Source: JAABVY01 sp964627935
Lineage (GTDB): Bacteria; Zixibacteria; MSB-5A5; JAABVY01
Assembly (NCBI GenBank): GCA_964627935.1
Contig: CAZVLB010000008.1
Coordinates: 124,001 to 188,000 of the forward strand
Reading direction: 5' to 3'
DNA length: 64,000 nt
The notes below the pieces were generated by a model. The model worked only from the letters and a program-made list of their open reading frames with translations. It ran no database searches and was not told the DNA's origin. Numbering within the stretch: the stretch's first letter is position 1; each line of letters starts with the position of its first letter. Below are positions 34,937-43,357 of this stretch, piece by piece. The position numbers and the translations under genes are program-made.

Positions 34937-35863
34937 ATGGCCCAATCCCCTCTTGTATCAGTAATAATTCCGGCTTATAATTCTGCGCAATGGATCGAGG
35001 AATGCCTGCGCAGTGTGGCTCAGCAGAGCTATGATAATGTCGAAATTATTGTTGTTGATGACGGTTCGCAGGATGATACCCCGGCGATTATTTCCAGCCT
35101 CGATATTGATCTGATTCTCGTAAAACAGAAGAACGCCGGACGGGGTGCGGCTCGTAATACCGGTATCAAAAAAGCAGGTGGCAATTTTCTCGCAATGCTG
35201 GATGCCGATGATATCCTGCTGCGTGACTCGATCGAAAAACGGGTCGACTATCTTATCGAAAATAAAGATAAAGGCTGGGTATTTACGGATGCCATGGAAT
35301 TCGATCAGCGTGGTGATCTGCGTTTATTCATGGAAAAATTCGACTGGCTGAGGCCGGAAAGCGATCAGTTTGTTCAGCTATTGAAGGCCTGTTTTCCGCT
35401 CACGTCGACTGTCATGATCCGCGCTGAAATCCTTGAAAAAGCAGGTGGATTCAATCCTGAGATTAATTATGCCGAGGATCTCGAACTGTTCCTGCGCCTG
35501 GCCCTGCTCAGCGAGGGCGGCTATATCCGTGAACCATTGACACGCCGCCGGATTCATCCGGAACAGGCTGTCTCGAACACATTTGACCGCTGGGATTCGC
35601 GGGTGAGAATCTTTACCGATTTCAAAACACGTTATATCGAACTGGATTCGCGCCAGAAAGAGGCGCTTGAAAATGCCCTGAAACATGCCTGGTTCAAGCT
35701 CGGTGAATGTTACTGGGGGGTCTACAATAAAGCCTTTGCGCGCAAGTGTTTCCAGGCCAGCCTCGACAAAAATGAGTGGAGCCGCAAAGCACGATTCTAT
35801 ATTTTGCTCAGTTTTCTGCCGATATTTGTACTTAGAATCCTGCGATTTCTGAGAGGGCATTAG
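34937..35863 (+). CDS. Glycosyltransferase family 2
   Basis: This 308-residue protein has a GT-A fold: VSVIIPAYNSAQWIEECLRS at the N terminus, VVDDGSQDDT, and the metal motif LDADDI. It transfers a sugar from an NDP donor to a growing glycan; the acceptor is unknown. A GAGGAG ribosome site precedes the start. A hydrophobic C-terminal stretch (about residues 288-303) may anchor it to the membrane. Confidence 0.88.
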   Translation: MAQSPLVSVIIPAYNSAQWIEECLRSVAQQSYDNVEIIVVDDGSQDDTPAIISSLDIDLILVKQKNAGRGAARNTGIKKAGGNFLAMLDADDILLRDSIEKRVDYLIENKDKGWVFTDAMEFDQRGDLRLFMEKFDWLRPESDQFVQLLKACFPLTSTVMIRAEILEKAGGFNPEINYAEDLELFLRLALLSEGGYIREPLTRRRIHPEQAVSNTFDRWDSRVRIFTDFKTRYIELDSRQKEALENALKHAWFKLGECYWGVYNKAFARKCFQASLDKNEWSRKARFYILLSFLPIFVLRILRFLRGH

Positions 35864-35874
35864 ACGGTAGATTT

Positions 35875-37677
35875 ATGTTTTTTTTACATATCGAAAGGGC
35901 TGAACAGGGGCATTCGGAGAACGCCGCAAAACGAAATCATAAGATAGTCTCGAGAGATGGTTTCAGGATCCGCTATGCCTGTGATGATCTGTATGGTTTT
36001 GCGGTGGAGAGCGAGGACTATTTCGTTGTCGGAGAGATAGAAATATCCAACGACATGAAATTCTACCTCGATCGCCTTCAGGGATTTCCCCGTGTAATTG
36101 ACTTTTTGAACAAACCGGAATCACATGTTTGCGATTATGCGATAATAAATTTCAAGACCAAAAAGCTGATTTTCAGGCAGTCGCTTTCATGTAACCGCCC
36201 GGTTTACTATCGCCTCGGCAAACACGAAGCTTATATCAGCACCCATATAAAGGCTTTACGTGATGCCGGAATTCGGCTGGTGCCGGCAAAATCGGTTACA
36301 CCGGAGTTTATGGCCTATCGCTATGTAACCGCCCCGCGAACATTGTACCAGGATATCAGCAGGTTAATCGGCGGACAGACACTAACATACGATTTAACTA
36401 ATGGCGAAATTGTATCGGATGAAAAGCCGCCGTTTGCCGAGCTTGTGGATGTCGATCTGTCCACCCCCGAATCGGCCGGTGAAATATCCGACAATATTCT
36501 CTCGGACACATTGGGTACATATTATAAAAGCAGTTTCAAGACAGCGATAACATTATCCGGCGGGCTCGATTCCACAGCCCTGGCGGCGGTTGCCAAGTAT
36601 CATGGCGCGGTCAATCCCGAGGACCTGACCACGGTATCATCATGTTTTTCCTTCATTATCGATAATGAAATGGAGTCGCAGTATGCCCGCACCGCGGCCG
36701 ATGACCTGAAGCTGAAGCATAAGGTATTTACATCCAGCGATGAGCGTTACCTTGCCGCAATTGTCGACTCAATCTATCATGCCGAGGAACCGATTCATCA
36801 TCTGCAGTCGGCCATGCTTTACCTGATGTTCGGGGAATGCCGTGAATTGAGTTATGATCAGGTGATCAGCGGCGAGGGTTCCGATGGCCTGTTTGGCAAT
36901 GATCTGCATGTGCGCATATTCAACAACCTGCATCGCCTGGATATGCTCACCCGCATGCCGGTCAAACCGGCGATCAGGATGCTGCATAAGAGTATTTTCC
37001 GCAATGATGATCGTTTCCGGTTTTTTTCGCATGATTTCGGCAGGAATATTGAATCACCCGAACATATATTCTGGACCTATGGAAGATACGGAAATAGAGA
37101 GATTATACGCGAAATCCATGGTTGCAAACCCGCGGATATTTTCAGAAGCCGTCTGGAATTGATGAAAAGCTATTCTGATCGCAGTTTGCTGGAGAGTATC
37201 TCAATTATGGCGCTTCTGACAGAGGGCTATCAAACGATGACACTATGGAGCAAGCTGGGCGAGGCGGCCGGGGTTCGTGTACTCTATCCCTTTACATATC
37301 CCACCCTGGTGAGAGCGGCTGTAAGTATCCCCTGGTCGGTAAAACTTCAGGAACAGAAGTACATAATTCGTCAGATACTTAGAAAATACAGTGTCTCGGA
37401 AGATATCATCACCCGTCCTAAAAGAAGTTTCGGGTTCCCGCCCTCATTCTGGGCCCTGCCCAATCGCATCTTCCAGCCCTTCGTGGATATGCTCTCGGAG
37501 ATGTTTGACCGCAAGCTGATTCAAAAGGTGCAGGATGAGCGTATTGACCGGGCTATGATCCTGTGGGGCATGATAAATCTGTTTCTCTGGAAAAAGATGA
37601 TGATCGACGGGGTTGATCCTGCTGATCTTAAGAAAGAGGTGCTGGGACGTAAGCGCCGTCTGGAGACACCGGCTTAG
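35875..37677 (+). CDS. Asparagine synthase-like protein without the glutaminase cysteine
   Basis: This 600-residue protein has an N-terminal region reminiscent of the Ntn amidohydrolase domain (residues 35-140) but begins MFFLHIE, so the nucleophilic Cys2 is missing. Near residue 228 comes the ATP-pyrophosphatase loop TLSGGLDSTAL, and later SGEGSDGLFGND corresponds to the GEGADELFGG motif. Such proteins occur in surface-polysaccharide, lasso peptide and capsule clusters. It could use ammonia directly or form an amide or adenylate on a sugar acid. The ribosome site is weak, and its start lies 11 bases after the GT2 gene. Confidence 0.78.
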   Translation: MFFLHIERAEQGHSENAAKRNHKIVSRDGFRIRYACDDLYGFAVESEDYFVVGEIEISNDMKFYLDRLQGFPRVIDFLNKPESHVCDYAIINFKTKKLIFRQSLSCNRPVYYRLGKHEAYISTHIKALRDAGIRLVPAKSVTPEFMAYRYVTAPRTLYQDISRLIGGQTLTYDLTNGEIVSDEKPPFAELVDVDLSTPESAGEISDNILSDTLGTYYKSSFKTAITLSGGLDSTALAAVAKYHGAVNPEDLTTVSSCFSFIIDNEMESQYARTAADDLKLKHKVFTSSDERYLAAIVDSIYHAEEPIHHLQSAMLYLMFGECRELSYDQVISGEGSDGLFGNDLHVRIFNNLHRLDMLTRMPVKPAIRMLHKSIFRNDDRFRFFSHDFGRNIESPEHIFWTYGRYGNREIIREIHGCKPADIFRSRLELMKSYSDRSLLESISIMALLTEGYQTMTLWSKLGEAAGVRVLYPFTYPTLVRAAVSIPWSVKLQEQKYIIRQILRKYSVSEDIITRPKRSFGFPPSFWALPNRIFQPFVDMLSEMFDRKLIQKVQDERIDRAMILWGMINLFLWKKMMIDGVDPADLKKEVLGRKRRLETPA

Positions 37678-37682
37678 ATCAT

Positions 37683-38621
37683 TCAGGTCCTGGCTGTTCT
37701 TCTGCCCTTCTCGATTTTCTGAGGTTCCTCTTGTGCGGATGTACCTTTGGGAGGCTTATAAGTCAGATCCTTAATCAAATCACTGTAATTCCACTTGATC
37801 CATCGCAAGAGCTGAAAACGGCACTGCATTTTTTCTGAAAATGACAATGGCGCGTTGCTGATTGCACGGCCATATTCACGCAGATATTTCCAGTATGGAT
37901 AAGAACGTTTACCTTTTTTGCCGGGGTCGAACCATGCCGCCCGCATGCGTATGTCTGAATAGGCACGCACGGAACGCCGGGCATGTTCGCGGTGGAAGAA
38001 TAGATGTTCCGGTACCTCATAGAATTTGCCGTATAGTGATAAAAGGGCCAGAAGAACCCTGTCGGAACCGACATAGTTGGCCAGTAGTGGAGTGGCCCGA
38101 AATATATCTGTACGCAAAACTCCGAAAACATGCACGCAGCCATGCGACTCGGTAATCTGGCGACGGAACCTTACCCATGGTTTCTCGGACATGCCCTCGA
38201 AGTTGTAATTCAGGCTCTTGATGAAATCGCCGTTTTCATCGATCATATCCGATTTGGGGTAGGCCAGAACGACATCCGGATGATGGTCAAGGGCATCAAT
38301 GCATTTTTCCAGGAATGTATTATCGTAGAGGTCATCATCGGCCATCCATTTATAAAGCGGGCCCCGGGCCAGCTCGACTACGCGGTTGAAATTCCAGGAG
38401 GCGCCTTTATTTTCGATATTGCGAAGATAATTGATGCGCCTGTCCTGCGCGGCATATTTGCGGCAGATTTCTTCCGTGCCGTCAGTGGAAGCGTTATCCG
38501 AAATAATAAATTCGAAATCGCTGAATGTCTGATTGAGCATACACTCAATCGATTCTGCCAGAAATCGTTCGCCGTTATAAACCGGCAGTCCAATACTCAA
38601 ACGGGGTGTGTTGTCGGGCAT
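37683..38621 (-). CDS. Glycosyltransferase family 2
   Basis: This 312-residue protein has the GT2 motifs LSIGLPVYNGERFLAESI, SDNASTDGT and the metal-binding ADDDLY. It is oriented against the rest of the cluster and ends only five bases from the asparagine-synthase-like stop, so it is expressed from its own promoter. ATG 38621 is preferred to the GTG at 38624, with AAGGAAGG some ten bases upstream. It probably finishes the same surface glycan. Confidence 0.88.
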   Translation of the reverse strand: MPDNTPRLSIGLPVYNGERFLAESIECMLNQTFSDFEFIISDNASTDGTEEICRKYAAQDRRINYLRNIENKGASWNFNRVVELARGPLYKWMADDDLYDNTFLEKCIDALDHHPDVVLAYPKSDMIDENGDFIKSLNYNFEGMSEKPWVRFRRQITESHGCVHVFGVLRTDIFRATPLLANYVGSDRVLLALLSLYGKFYEVPEHLFFHREHARRSVRAYSDIRMRAAWFDPGKKGKRSYPYWKYLREYGRAISNAPLSFSEKMQCRFQLLRWIKWNYSDLIKDLTYKPPKGTSAQEEPQKIEKGRRTART

Positions 38622-38739
38622 CACTCTACAAACCTTCCTTCTATTCTCTATTATGAGTATCGTCAGGTAATATGCCGCTCTTAGGTATATTCCTAAAAAT
38701 ATACGGAATTGTCAATATTTATTTGGCTTAGCAATTATC

Positions 38740-38768
38740 TTGACCGGTAATATTGGATTACATATACT
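38740..38768 (+). promoter_or_regulatory. Sigma-70-like promoter for the lipoprotein gene
   Basis: TTGACC (38740-38745), 17 bases, TATACT (38763-38768), 42 bases before the start at 38811. Five of six positions match in each hexamer. Confidence 0.6.
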
Positions 38769-38810
38769 ATTTTTGTATTTTTACGTGAATCAGTTTAAGG
38801 AGTATGGATA

Positions 38811-39560
38811 ATGAGTATTTTAAAATGGGTGCTGATTCTGACTGCTGCCTCGTTTTTGGTAATTTCTCTGGCGTGTTCATCAGGTGATTCTGTCGATGAT
38901 GACAGCCCCAACGGTCCGTCTACCGAGGATCCGCCGGAATTTTTATCGATCAGGGCGATCGATATACCGGATGCCATGCGTCAGTCGGATGACACCAAGG
39001 CCCGGTTGATCAGCGGCTATATCGATGAAATCAACAGTTACGGCGAACATCTGATCGAACCTGATTTCAGCAGGAAATTGTCGGCTTTTACGGCTGTTTA
39101 TAATGATGGCCAACCGGACTGGATCGATACGGTTGTGATCGGCCAGCTTACAGTTATAATAGAAATCTATGATGATCCGGATTTCTATGCCTGGAACTGG
39201 TTTTATGACGGCTATGATGGCCAGTTGAACTACACTAACTGGCAGGCCATGCATGCCGAGGTGCATAAAACCATGGGATTCGGCAATTTCATTATCTATG
39301 ATCCGGCCTCATCGGGTATAAGCAGGCAGTGGAATTTCGGATACCTGGATCAGGGTGTCTATAATATGGATCTGTCTGACTACAGTGGCGGCCAGAGGTT
39401 CGATGCCAGGGAAAATCCTGATGGTTCGGGCAGGCTGGAGTATTACCTGCAGGACGGGCAGGATTTTGTGTTGCAATTGCGGGCGGAATGGCAGGCTGAT
39501 GGTTCAGGAAGCTGGTGGGAATATGATAATGATGTCCAGACCGGCAGCGGGAATTGGTAA
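38811..39560 (+). CDS. Hypothetical lipoprotein
   Basis: This 249-residue protein has a lipoprotein signal ending in SLACSS, then a Ser/Asp/Pro linker, and a domain rich in aromatic residues (FYAWNWFYDGYDG, SWWEYDN). No catalytic motif is visible. The sequence contains paired strands suggestive of a beta-rich binding domain. A clear promoter precedes it. No family is recognised. Confidence 0.65.
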   Translation: MSILKWVLILTAASFLVISLACSSGDSVDDDSPNGPSTEDPPEFLSIRAIDIPDAMRQSDDTKARLISGYIDEINSYGEHLIEPDFSRKLSAFTAVYNDGQPDWIDTVVIGQLTVIIEIYDDPDFYAWNWFYDGYDGQLNYTNWQAMHAEVHKTMGFGNFIIYDPASSGISRQWNFGYLDQGVYNMDLSDYSGGQRFDARENPDGSGRLEYYLQDGQDFVLQLRAEWQADGSGSWWEYDNDVQTGSGNW

Positions 39561-40035
39561 AATCGCTCCATTTATGTTTATTATGGAAATCGGGATTCAG
39601 ACCGAAAGCCTTGTTGCCGATAAGGATATTGAAGCGCAGAGAGGAAATGTTTTTTCTGTTAAGGAGCTAATATTTCTTGACAGGACGGCTAATTGTTGTA
39701 GCTTACCTGCGTAAGTATTTTGATTTATGACCCTTTTCTCGGAGTTTTTATTTTTCTGGGCAAGTTCAATTAGCAGGCATAACTGACCCGCCGGATTAAC
39801 TGCACTATATCATTGTAGCATCAACATTACAGCCAACATCTTAGTTTAGGTTACAAGATATTTTAAAGGCAATACAGGCGGATGATAGTATCTGGAGAAA
39901 CAGCTTAGACAGCTTAGAGAAAAATTATCACAGGAAGTTATAAAAAAAGATAAATTCGTGCAGGCGCCCCACAGGCAATAGTGTGTGTGCGGAAGCCTGT
40001 GCAATGTTTCACTTTTCACTCTTAGGAGATTCTCG
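39561..40035 (+). other. Gap before the RRM gene, with a leader hairpin
   Basis: About 475 bases contain no convincing gene. A TATAAA near 39937 could be the -10 of the RRM gene. CACAGGC (39970-39976) pairs with GCCTGTG (39995-40001) about 35 bases before the ATG at 40036, giving a leader hairpin. The leader ends in TTAGGAGA before the start. Confidence 0.4.
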
Positions 40036-40323
40036 ATGCAGGGTAACAAACTCTATGTTGGCAACCTTAATTATTCCGTAACCGGCGAACAGCTGGAAGA
40101 ACTCTTTGGTCAGCACGGCCAGGTTAAGTATGTTAAGATCATCGATGGCAAGGGCTTTGCTTTTGTGGAGATGGAAACTCCGGAAGAAGCCGAGACAGCC
40201 ATGGAAGCCCTTAACGGCGCCGAATTTTCCGGCCGTACAATGAAGGTGGCCGAAGCTCATCCGCCCAAGCCCAGAAACGACAGGCGCGGTGGATACGGCG
40301 GCGGCGGCGGAAGAAGATATTAA
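40036..40323 (+). CDS. RNA-recognition-motif protein (cold-shock-type Rbp)
   Basis: This 95-residue protein has one RRM: RNP2 is KLYVGNLNY and RNP1 is KGFAFVEM, followed by a Gly/Arg-rich tail (RRGGYGGGGGRRY). The layout matches bacterial Rbp proteins of cyanobacteria and some FCB bacteria, which are cold-inducible and bind U-rich RNA. The ATG at 40036 follows AGGAGA; an upstream in-frame codon at 39985 lacks support. The gene is probably monocistronic, with its own leader hairpin and a terminator. Confidence 0.9.
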   Translation: MQGNKLYVGNLNYSVTGEQLEELFGQHGQVKYVKIIDGKGFAFVEMETPEEAETAMEALNGAEFSGRTMKVAEAHPPKPRNDRRGGYGGGGGRRY

Positions 40324-40359
40324 TCGGCTAATCCGCTTAATTATATAGGAAATTCTAGT

Positions 40360-40389
40360 GCCGGGGTTATAATTCTAATCCCGGCTTTC
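40360..40389 (+). terminator. Terminator of the RRM gene
   Basis: GCCGGGGTTA (40360-40369) pairs with TAATCCCGGC (40376-40385), with one G-T pair, and TTTCT follows. It overlaps the last codons of the convergent DUF6265 gene. Confidence 0.7.
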
Positions 40390-40902
40390 TATTTGAAGTG
40401 AATCGCTGGTTTCCTTTTCGACACGTGTAAGGCGCGCAGTCAGCACCCGTCGGCCGTCCTGATAAGGCCCGCCGACAGATATCTGGAGCATACTGTCTTC
40501 AATCAGCTGATAGCTGATATCTGTCGGGAAATCATGTTCCGGGTTTTCGAATACTGCCAGCTTCTCCTCAGGATCATAGCTGGCCATATGAAACACCACG
40601 CTGGCGACTCCACGCGGATAGGGGCGCATATATACCGCGCCATTGTCCTCGAAAAACATCTCATATTCAAAGAATGTGCACTGGCCGCCGTTGTATTCCT
40701 TGCTGGCCGAAAGGATCACGCCGCCCTCGGGTGAACTGTATACCGCGGTGAAACGGTTGCCCTCGAAATCACCCTCCCAGAAACCCTCGAGCCATGCCAG
40801 CGCATATATGCCCTCGCGGTTATCATAATTCTCCTCCGCTATCGAGATCATATATGATGCCAGATATAGAATCAGCATCAGGATAATGGTCTTTTTGGGC
40901 AT
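40375..40902 (-). CDS. Secreted DUF6265-like protein
   Basis: This 175-residue protein has a signal peptide and a domain with the DUF6265 hallmarks: LAWLEGFWEGD near the N terminus, a central FFEYEMFFEDNG, and FENPEHDFPTDISYQL, ending in the beta-strand region. The fold is a lipocalin-like barrel, and the function is unknown. It is adjacent to a YedF-like gene on the same strand, 23 bases away. Confidence 0.75.
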   Translation of the reverse strand: MPKKTIILMLILYLASYMISIAEENYDNREGIYALAWLEGFWEGDFEGNRFTAVYSSPEGGVILSASKEYNGGQCTFFEYEMFFEDNGAVYMRPYPRGVASVVFHMASYDPEEKLAVFENPEHDFPTDISYQLIEDSMLQISVGGPYQDGRRVLTARLTRVEKETSDSLQIESRD

Positions 40903-40925
40903 AATGCACCTTCCGTTAAAAGCGT

Positions 40926-41276
40926 TTAACAGGGGGAAAGCACTTTATTGTATTTAAGCATGGCGTCGACAGTCTCTTTCATATCGGTCGGCCGTCCGAT
41001 CTGCAATTTCTCCATGCGCTGAAAATAGTTCAGGCAGGTTGTGCAGGAGAGTATTTCGGTGCCCTCTTTTTCGAATTTCCTGAGATGGTCGATCACGGCC
41101 GAGCCCTCGGTTGTAAGGTAAATCGCGGAATTCATACAAAATATTTTGGCCGGAACCTTTCCCGATTCGAGCAGCATTTTCAGGAACGAATCCATGAGTT
41201 TGGCGCCAAGGTCCGGTTCGCCCTGACCGATCTCGGATGAACCGAAGAACACTATCATATCATTGTCAACAGCCAT
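40926..41276 (-). CDS. YedF/DsrE-like protein lacking a TusA domain
   Basis: This 116-residue protein matches the C-terminal half of YedF (putative selenium-metabolism protein): FFGSSEIGQGEPDLGAKLM near the start, then IFCMNSAIYLTTEGS, and LSCTTCLNYFQRM with two cysteines, then IGRPTDM. YedF normally carries an N-terminal TusA-type domain, which is absent here. A sulfur- or selenium-relay role is possible but unproven. ATG 41276 is chosen because residues before it are unconserved. Confidence 0.78.
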   Translation of the reverse strand: MAVDNDMIVFFGSSEIGQGEPDLGAKLMDSFLKMLLESGKVPAKIFCMNSAIYLTTEGSAVIDHLRKFEKEGTEILSCTTCLNYFQRMEKLQIGRPTDMKETVDAMLKYNKVLSPC

Positions 41277-41390
41277 AAGTTGCTCCTTATTCGCTTGATG
41301 CAAACTTCGCCAATGTTACAAATTGCAGTGCTGAAGATAAATGATAAGCAATTAAACGAAATTAGACAATTTAAATGTCAATCGAGTTGC

Positions 41391-41460
41391 GGGTGTGAGC
41401 CTTGTCTTCCTATCAATTCAAAGACTCCAACGTCGCATCACTCCTGGGAGTGACATGAAA
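41391..41460. repeat. Dispersed intergenic repeat, copy 1
   Basis: About 70 bases share GGGTGTG, an AATTCA-AGACTCC block, and a GGGAGTGACAT end with the stretch at 42719-42795. The right half contains ACTCC and GGAGT, so it can fold. The two copies differ at many positions and appear old. Confidence 0.65.
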
Positions 41461-41579
41461 TGGTAATCCATGCCGAGCGTACCTACTGGCAAGTCCGGCT
41501 TTTGCCGAATACGCGCACATCAAGAATGGCATGATCAAATATGGGTATACTAAGATTGCACTTTTTTAAAAAAAAATCC

Positions 41580-41608
41580 TTGACATAATTACTATGAATT
41601 CTTAACAT
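41580..41608 (+). promoter_or_regulatory. Candidate promoter for the propeller lipoprotein
   Basis: TTGACA (41580-41585), 17 bases, TAACAT (41603-41608), about 40 bases before the ATG at 41649. The -10 is weak, but the -35 is perfect. Confidence 0.5.
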
Positions 41609-41648
41609 ATTATTAAATATCACTCAAAACCAAGGGCGGAACCATAGC

Positions 41649-42548
41649 ATGAAAACCAGGATTATGCTGTTATCATTGTTTTTGATTGCAACAGTCTCAG
41701 GTTGCGGCGAGAAGGATCATGTGCTTAAGCCGGTAATCTATGCCAGTTATGATTCGGATTCGGATTGGTCTCCGGATGGGAAATCTGTCATTTTTATCAG
41801 AGTCGGTAACTCGCTTGAGGGAAGAAAGAGCGCTATTTTAAGATATGATGTGGCCGACAGCAGTTTGTCCACACTTTATTTGACAGATGCAGCCGATATA
41901 ATCTGCCCTCGATATTCCCCCGATGGAACGAAAATCCTCTTTTCTCAGTTCGGTGATCTTTTTATGCTTGACCTCGAAAATGACAGCGTATCGCAGATAA
42001 CATTCAAGGGCGATATATACTATCCCGACTGGAACCCGGATGGCCGCAGGATTGCTTATCATGATTTTCACGGAGAGGAAAGAGGAGTTTATATAATGGA
42101 TCTGGAAACGGGCGCATCTCGACGTTTCCCCGATTATTCCGAACGGCCGGTCTGGTTTCCGGGTGGTAATACGCTGGCTATTATATCATTCAATTATGGC
42201 AGGGACCCCCAGATAGCTCGAGTAGATACCCTGGGAAATATTCTGCAGAAGCTGACCGATACGCCAACATATAAGTACCACATTGATATTAATATGAAAT
42301 CGGCCAAAATCTGTTTCTCGCAGGATTATAGCGAAGGAGTCGTGAGGCTCTGGACAATGGGTTCAAATGGTTCTAATCTTAAGAGGCTCATAAATGAGGA
42401 CTCGGATTTCCCGGCCTATTCTCCCGATGGTGAATGGATAGTATACACTCGTTTGAAATATGATGATGGTTCGCTCTGGGCGATCCGCGCCGACGGGTCT
42501 GACAGACACAGGCTGACCGACTTTAATGCGGATATTTACCAGCAATAG
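41649..42548 (+). CDS. TolB-like (PD40) beta-propeller lipoprotein
   Basis: This 299-residue protein has a lipobox VSGC and then repeated PD40 blades, each with D-x-SPDG-x-x-I (DWSPDGKSVIF, RYSPDGTKILF, DWNPDGRRIAY, VWFPGGNTLAI, AYSPDGEWIVY). This is the propeller found in TolB and in peptidase-linked proteins. It may bind an envelope partner; no Tol-Pal genes are in the window. Confidence 0.8.
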   Translation: MKTRIMLLSLFLIATVSGCGEKDHVLKPVIYASYDSDSDWSPDGKSVIFIRVGNSLEGRKSAILRYDVADSSLSTLYLTDAADIICPRYSPDGTKILFSQFGDLFMLDLENDSVSQITFKGDIYYPDWNPDGRRIAYHDFHGEERGVYIMDLETGASRRFPDYSERPVWFPGGNTLAIISFNYGRDPQIARVDTLGNILQKLTDTPTYKYHIDINMKSAKICFSQDYSEGVVRLWTMGSNGSNLKRLINEDSDFPAYSPDGEWIVYTRLKYDDGSLWAIRADGSDRHRLTDFNADIYQQ

Positions 42549-42642
42549 CCTTGAAGCTTCTCGTCTTTCATCAATAGAGTAGTAGGCTTTTACAAAATAT
42601 ATTACAACTTTATTCTTTAACATTTTTAGGGGAGGTTTAGTT

Positions 42643-42786
42643 ATGTCTAAAATCAGATTAGAACATTCATTGATTTTATGGGCATTCATTTTTTTGTTAC
42701 ATTTGTACCATACCCAACGGGTGTGTGCGGGCTTTATTTTCTTCCCAATTCAGAAGACTCCCGCGTTGCTTCGCTCCCGGGAGTGA
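42643..42786 (+). pseudogene. Truncated gene start running into an intergenic repeat
   Basis: A strong ribosome site AGGGGAGG (about 42628-42635) precedes ATG at 42643, and the frame encodes a signal/anchor-like start (LILWAFIFLLHL). From 42705 the reading frame runs into the dispersed repeat and stops at 42784-42786. The 47-residue product thus has a plausible N-terminus and a repeat-derived tail. The most likely origin is insertion of the repeat into, or loss of the rest of, a secreted-protein gene. Confidence 0.45.
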
Positions 42787-43060
42787 CATCAAAATATAAT
42801 CTTGTGCCGGACATAGTTCCCGAGGGGTGGCACGCTCAAGCTATGCTTGGGCGTGAAATGGTATTTGCAATCCGGCCCAAATAAATTTGAGCCGGCCACC
42901 CTTAGCGTACAAAACAGACTGAGATAATTGTACCACACCCAACGGGTGTGCAATCATATTATTAGCAAAACAACAAGCACCCACCCTAATCCACAACAAA
43001 ACTAAGATTGCCACACTCCGCCTTCGGCAGAGTTCGCCATGACCTCAAAAAATCAGTGCA
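42705..43060. repeat. Cluster of dispersed repeats
   Basis: GTACCATACCC-AACGGGTGTG (42705-42725) and GTACCACACCC-AACGGGTGTG (42930-42950) are near-identical palindromic copies that bracket about 200 bases. In between lie copy 2 of the 41391 repeat (42719-42795), a palindrome at 42830-42855 that matches the inverted 7571-7596 element with three differences, and an inverted pair GGGTGGC (near 42825) and GCCACCC (near 42895). No protein-coding frame is convincing from 42787 to 43129. Confidence 0.7.
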
Positions 43061-43129
43061 CGGAGTATGTCAAATTCCTGTCCGGCTCTCGATAGGTGCT
43101 CGGCGCCTTCCGGCAAAACAGCAAATCAA

Positions 43130-43157
43130 AAAAGCCGTCCTGATCGGGACGGCTTTT
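43130..43157 (-). terminator. Strong hairpin terminator, active on the minus strand and possibly on both
   Basis: AAAAGCCGTCC (43130-43140) and GGACGGCTTTT (43147-43157) pair perfectly over 11 bases. Read on the minus strand it ends in a run of six T. It lies about ten bases beyond the candidate structured RNA. Confidence 0.8.
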
Positions 43158-43164
43158 GTATCTT

Positions 43165-43357
43165 AAAAGAAGAGAGGGAACTTGAAAAAAATGCTCCCTA
43201 AACCAGTACGGTAAAGGGTTTTTAGAGCCACCTGGATGTTTAGCCCTCGCTACTTCCACAAGGGAAGGTCACGGCTGAGGACGCAATCCGATGGGGGCAA
43301 CCTTCATTATTCAAGTGTAAGAGATTTTTTTTCGATTAGCCCTCTCCTCTCTTTTTT
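43165..43357 (-). ncRNA. Candidate structured RNA of unknown class
   Basis: A gene-free stretch of about 190 bases has RNA-like organisation. The ends can pair: a GAGAGGG at one side (43172-43178) with CCCTCTC (43340-43346), extended by further pairs including G-U to the flanking A- and T-runs. Inside, ACTTGAA (43180-43186) pairs with TTCAAGT (43310-43316). An inner hairpin has CTTCC/GGAAG arms near 43252-43266, closed by AGCC/GGCT. On the minus strand, a strong terminator lies directly downstream. I checked for SRP RNA, tmRNA, RNase P and cobalamin-riboswitch landmarks and found none. A 6S-like RNA is possible but unproven; the strand is inferred from the terminator. Confidence 0.4.

Larger units (their letters stand above)
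41277..41648. other. Gene-free interval with a dispersed repeat
   Basis: This 370-base interval contains a copy of a repeat at 41391-41460 (GGGTGTG ... AATTCAAAGACTCC ... GGGAGTGACAT) that recurs at 42719-42795. Around 41549 ACTAAGATTGC also recurs at 43002. A promoter lies at its right end. Confidence 0.5.

Noticed and set aside
39582..39714. A small open frame after the hypothetical lipoprotein (about 43 codons)
   Set aside because: No ribosome site, no signal and no recognisable composition; it is treated as intergenic.
42643..42786. A genuine 47-residue secreted peptide
   Set aside because: The second half is encoded by a repeat that recurs nearby, so a truncated gene is more likely.
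43165..43357. SRP RNA, tmRNA, RNase P RNA or a cobalamin riboswitch
   Set aside because: The expected landmarks (GGAAG-tetraloop context with AGCAG, the tmRNA CCA end, the P4 GAGGAAAGUCC, the B12 box) were looked for and not found.
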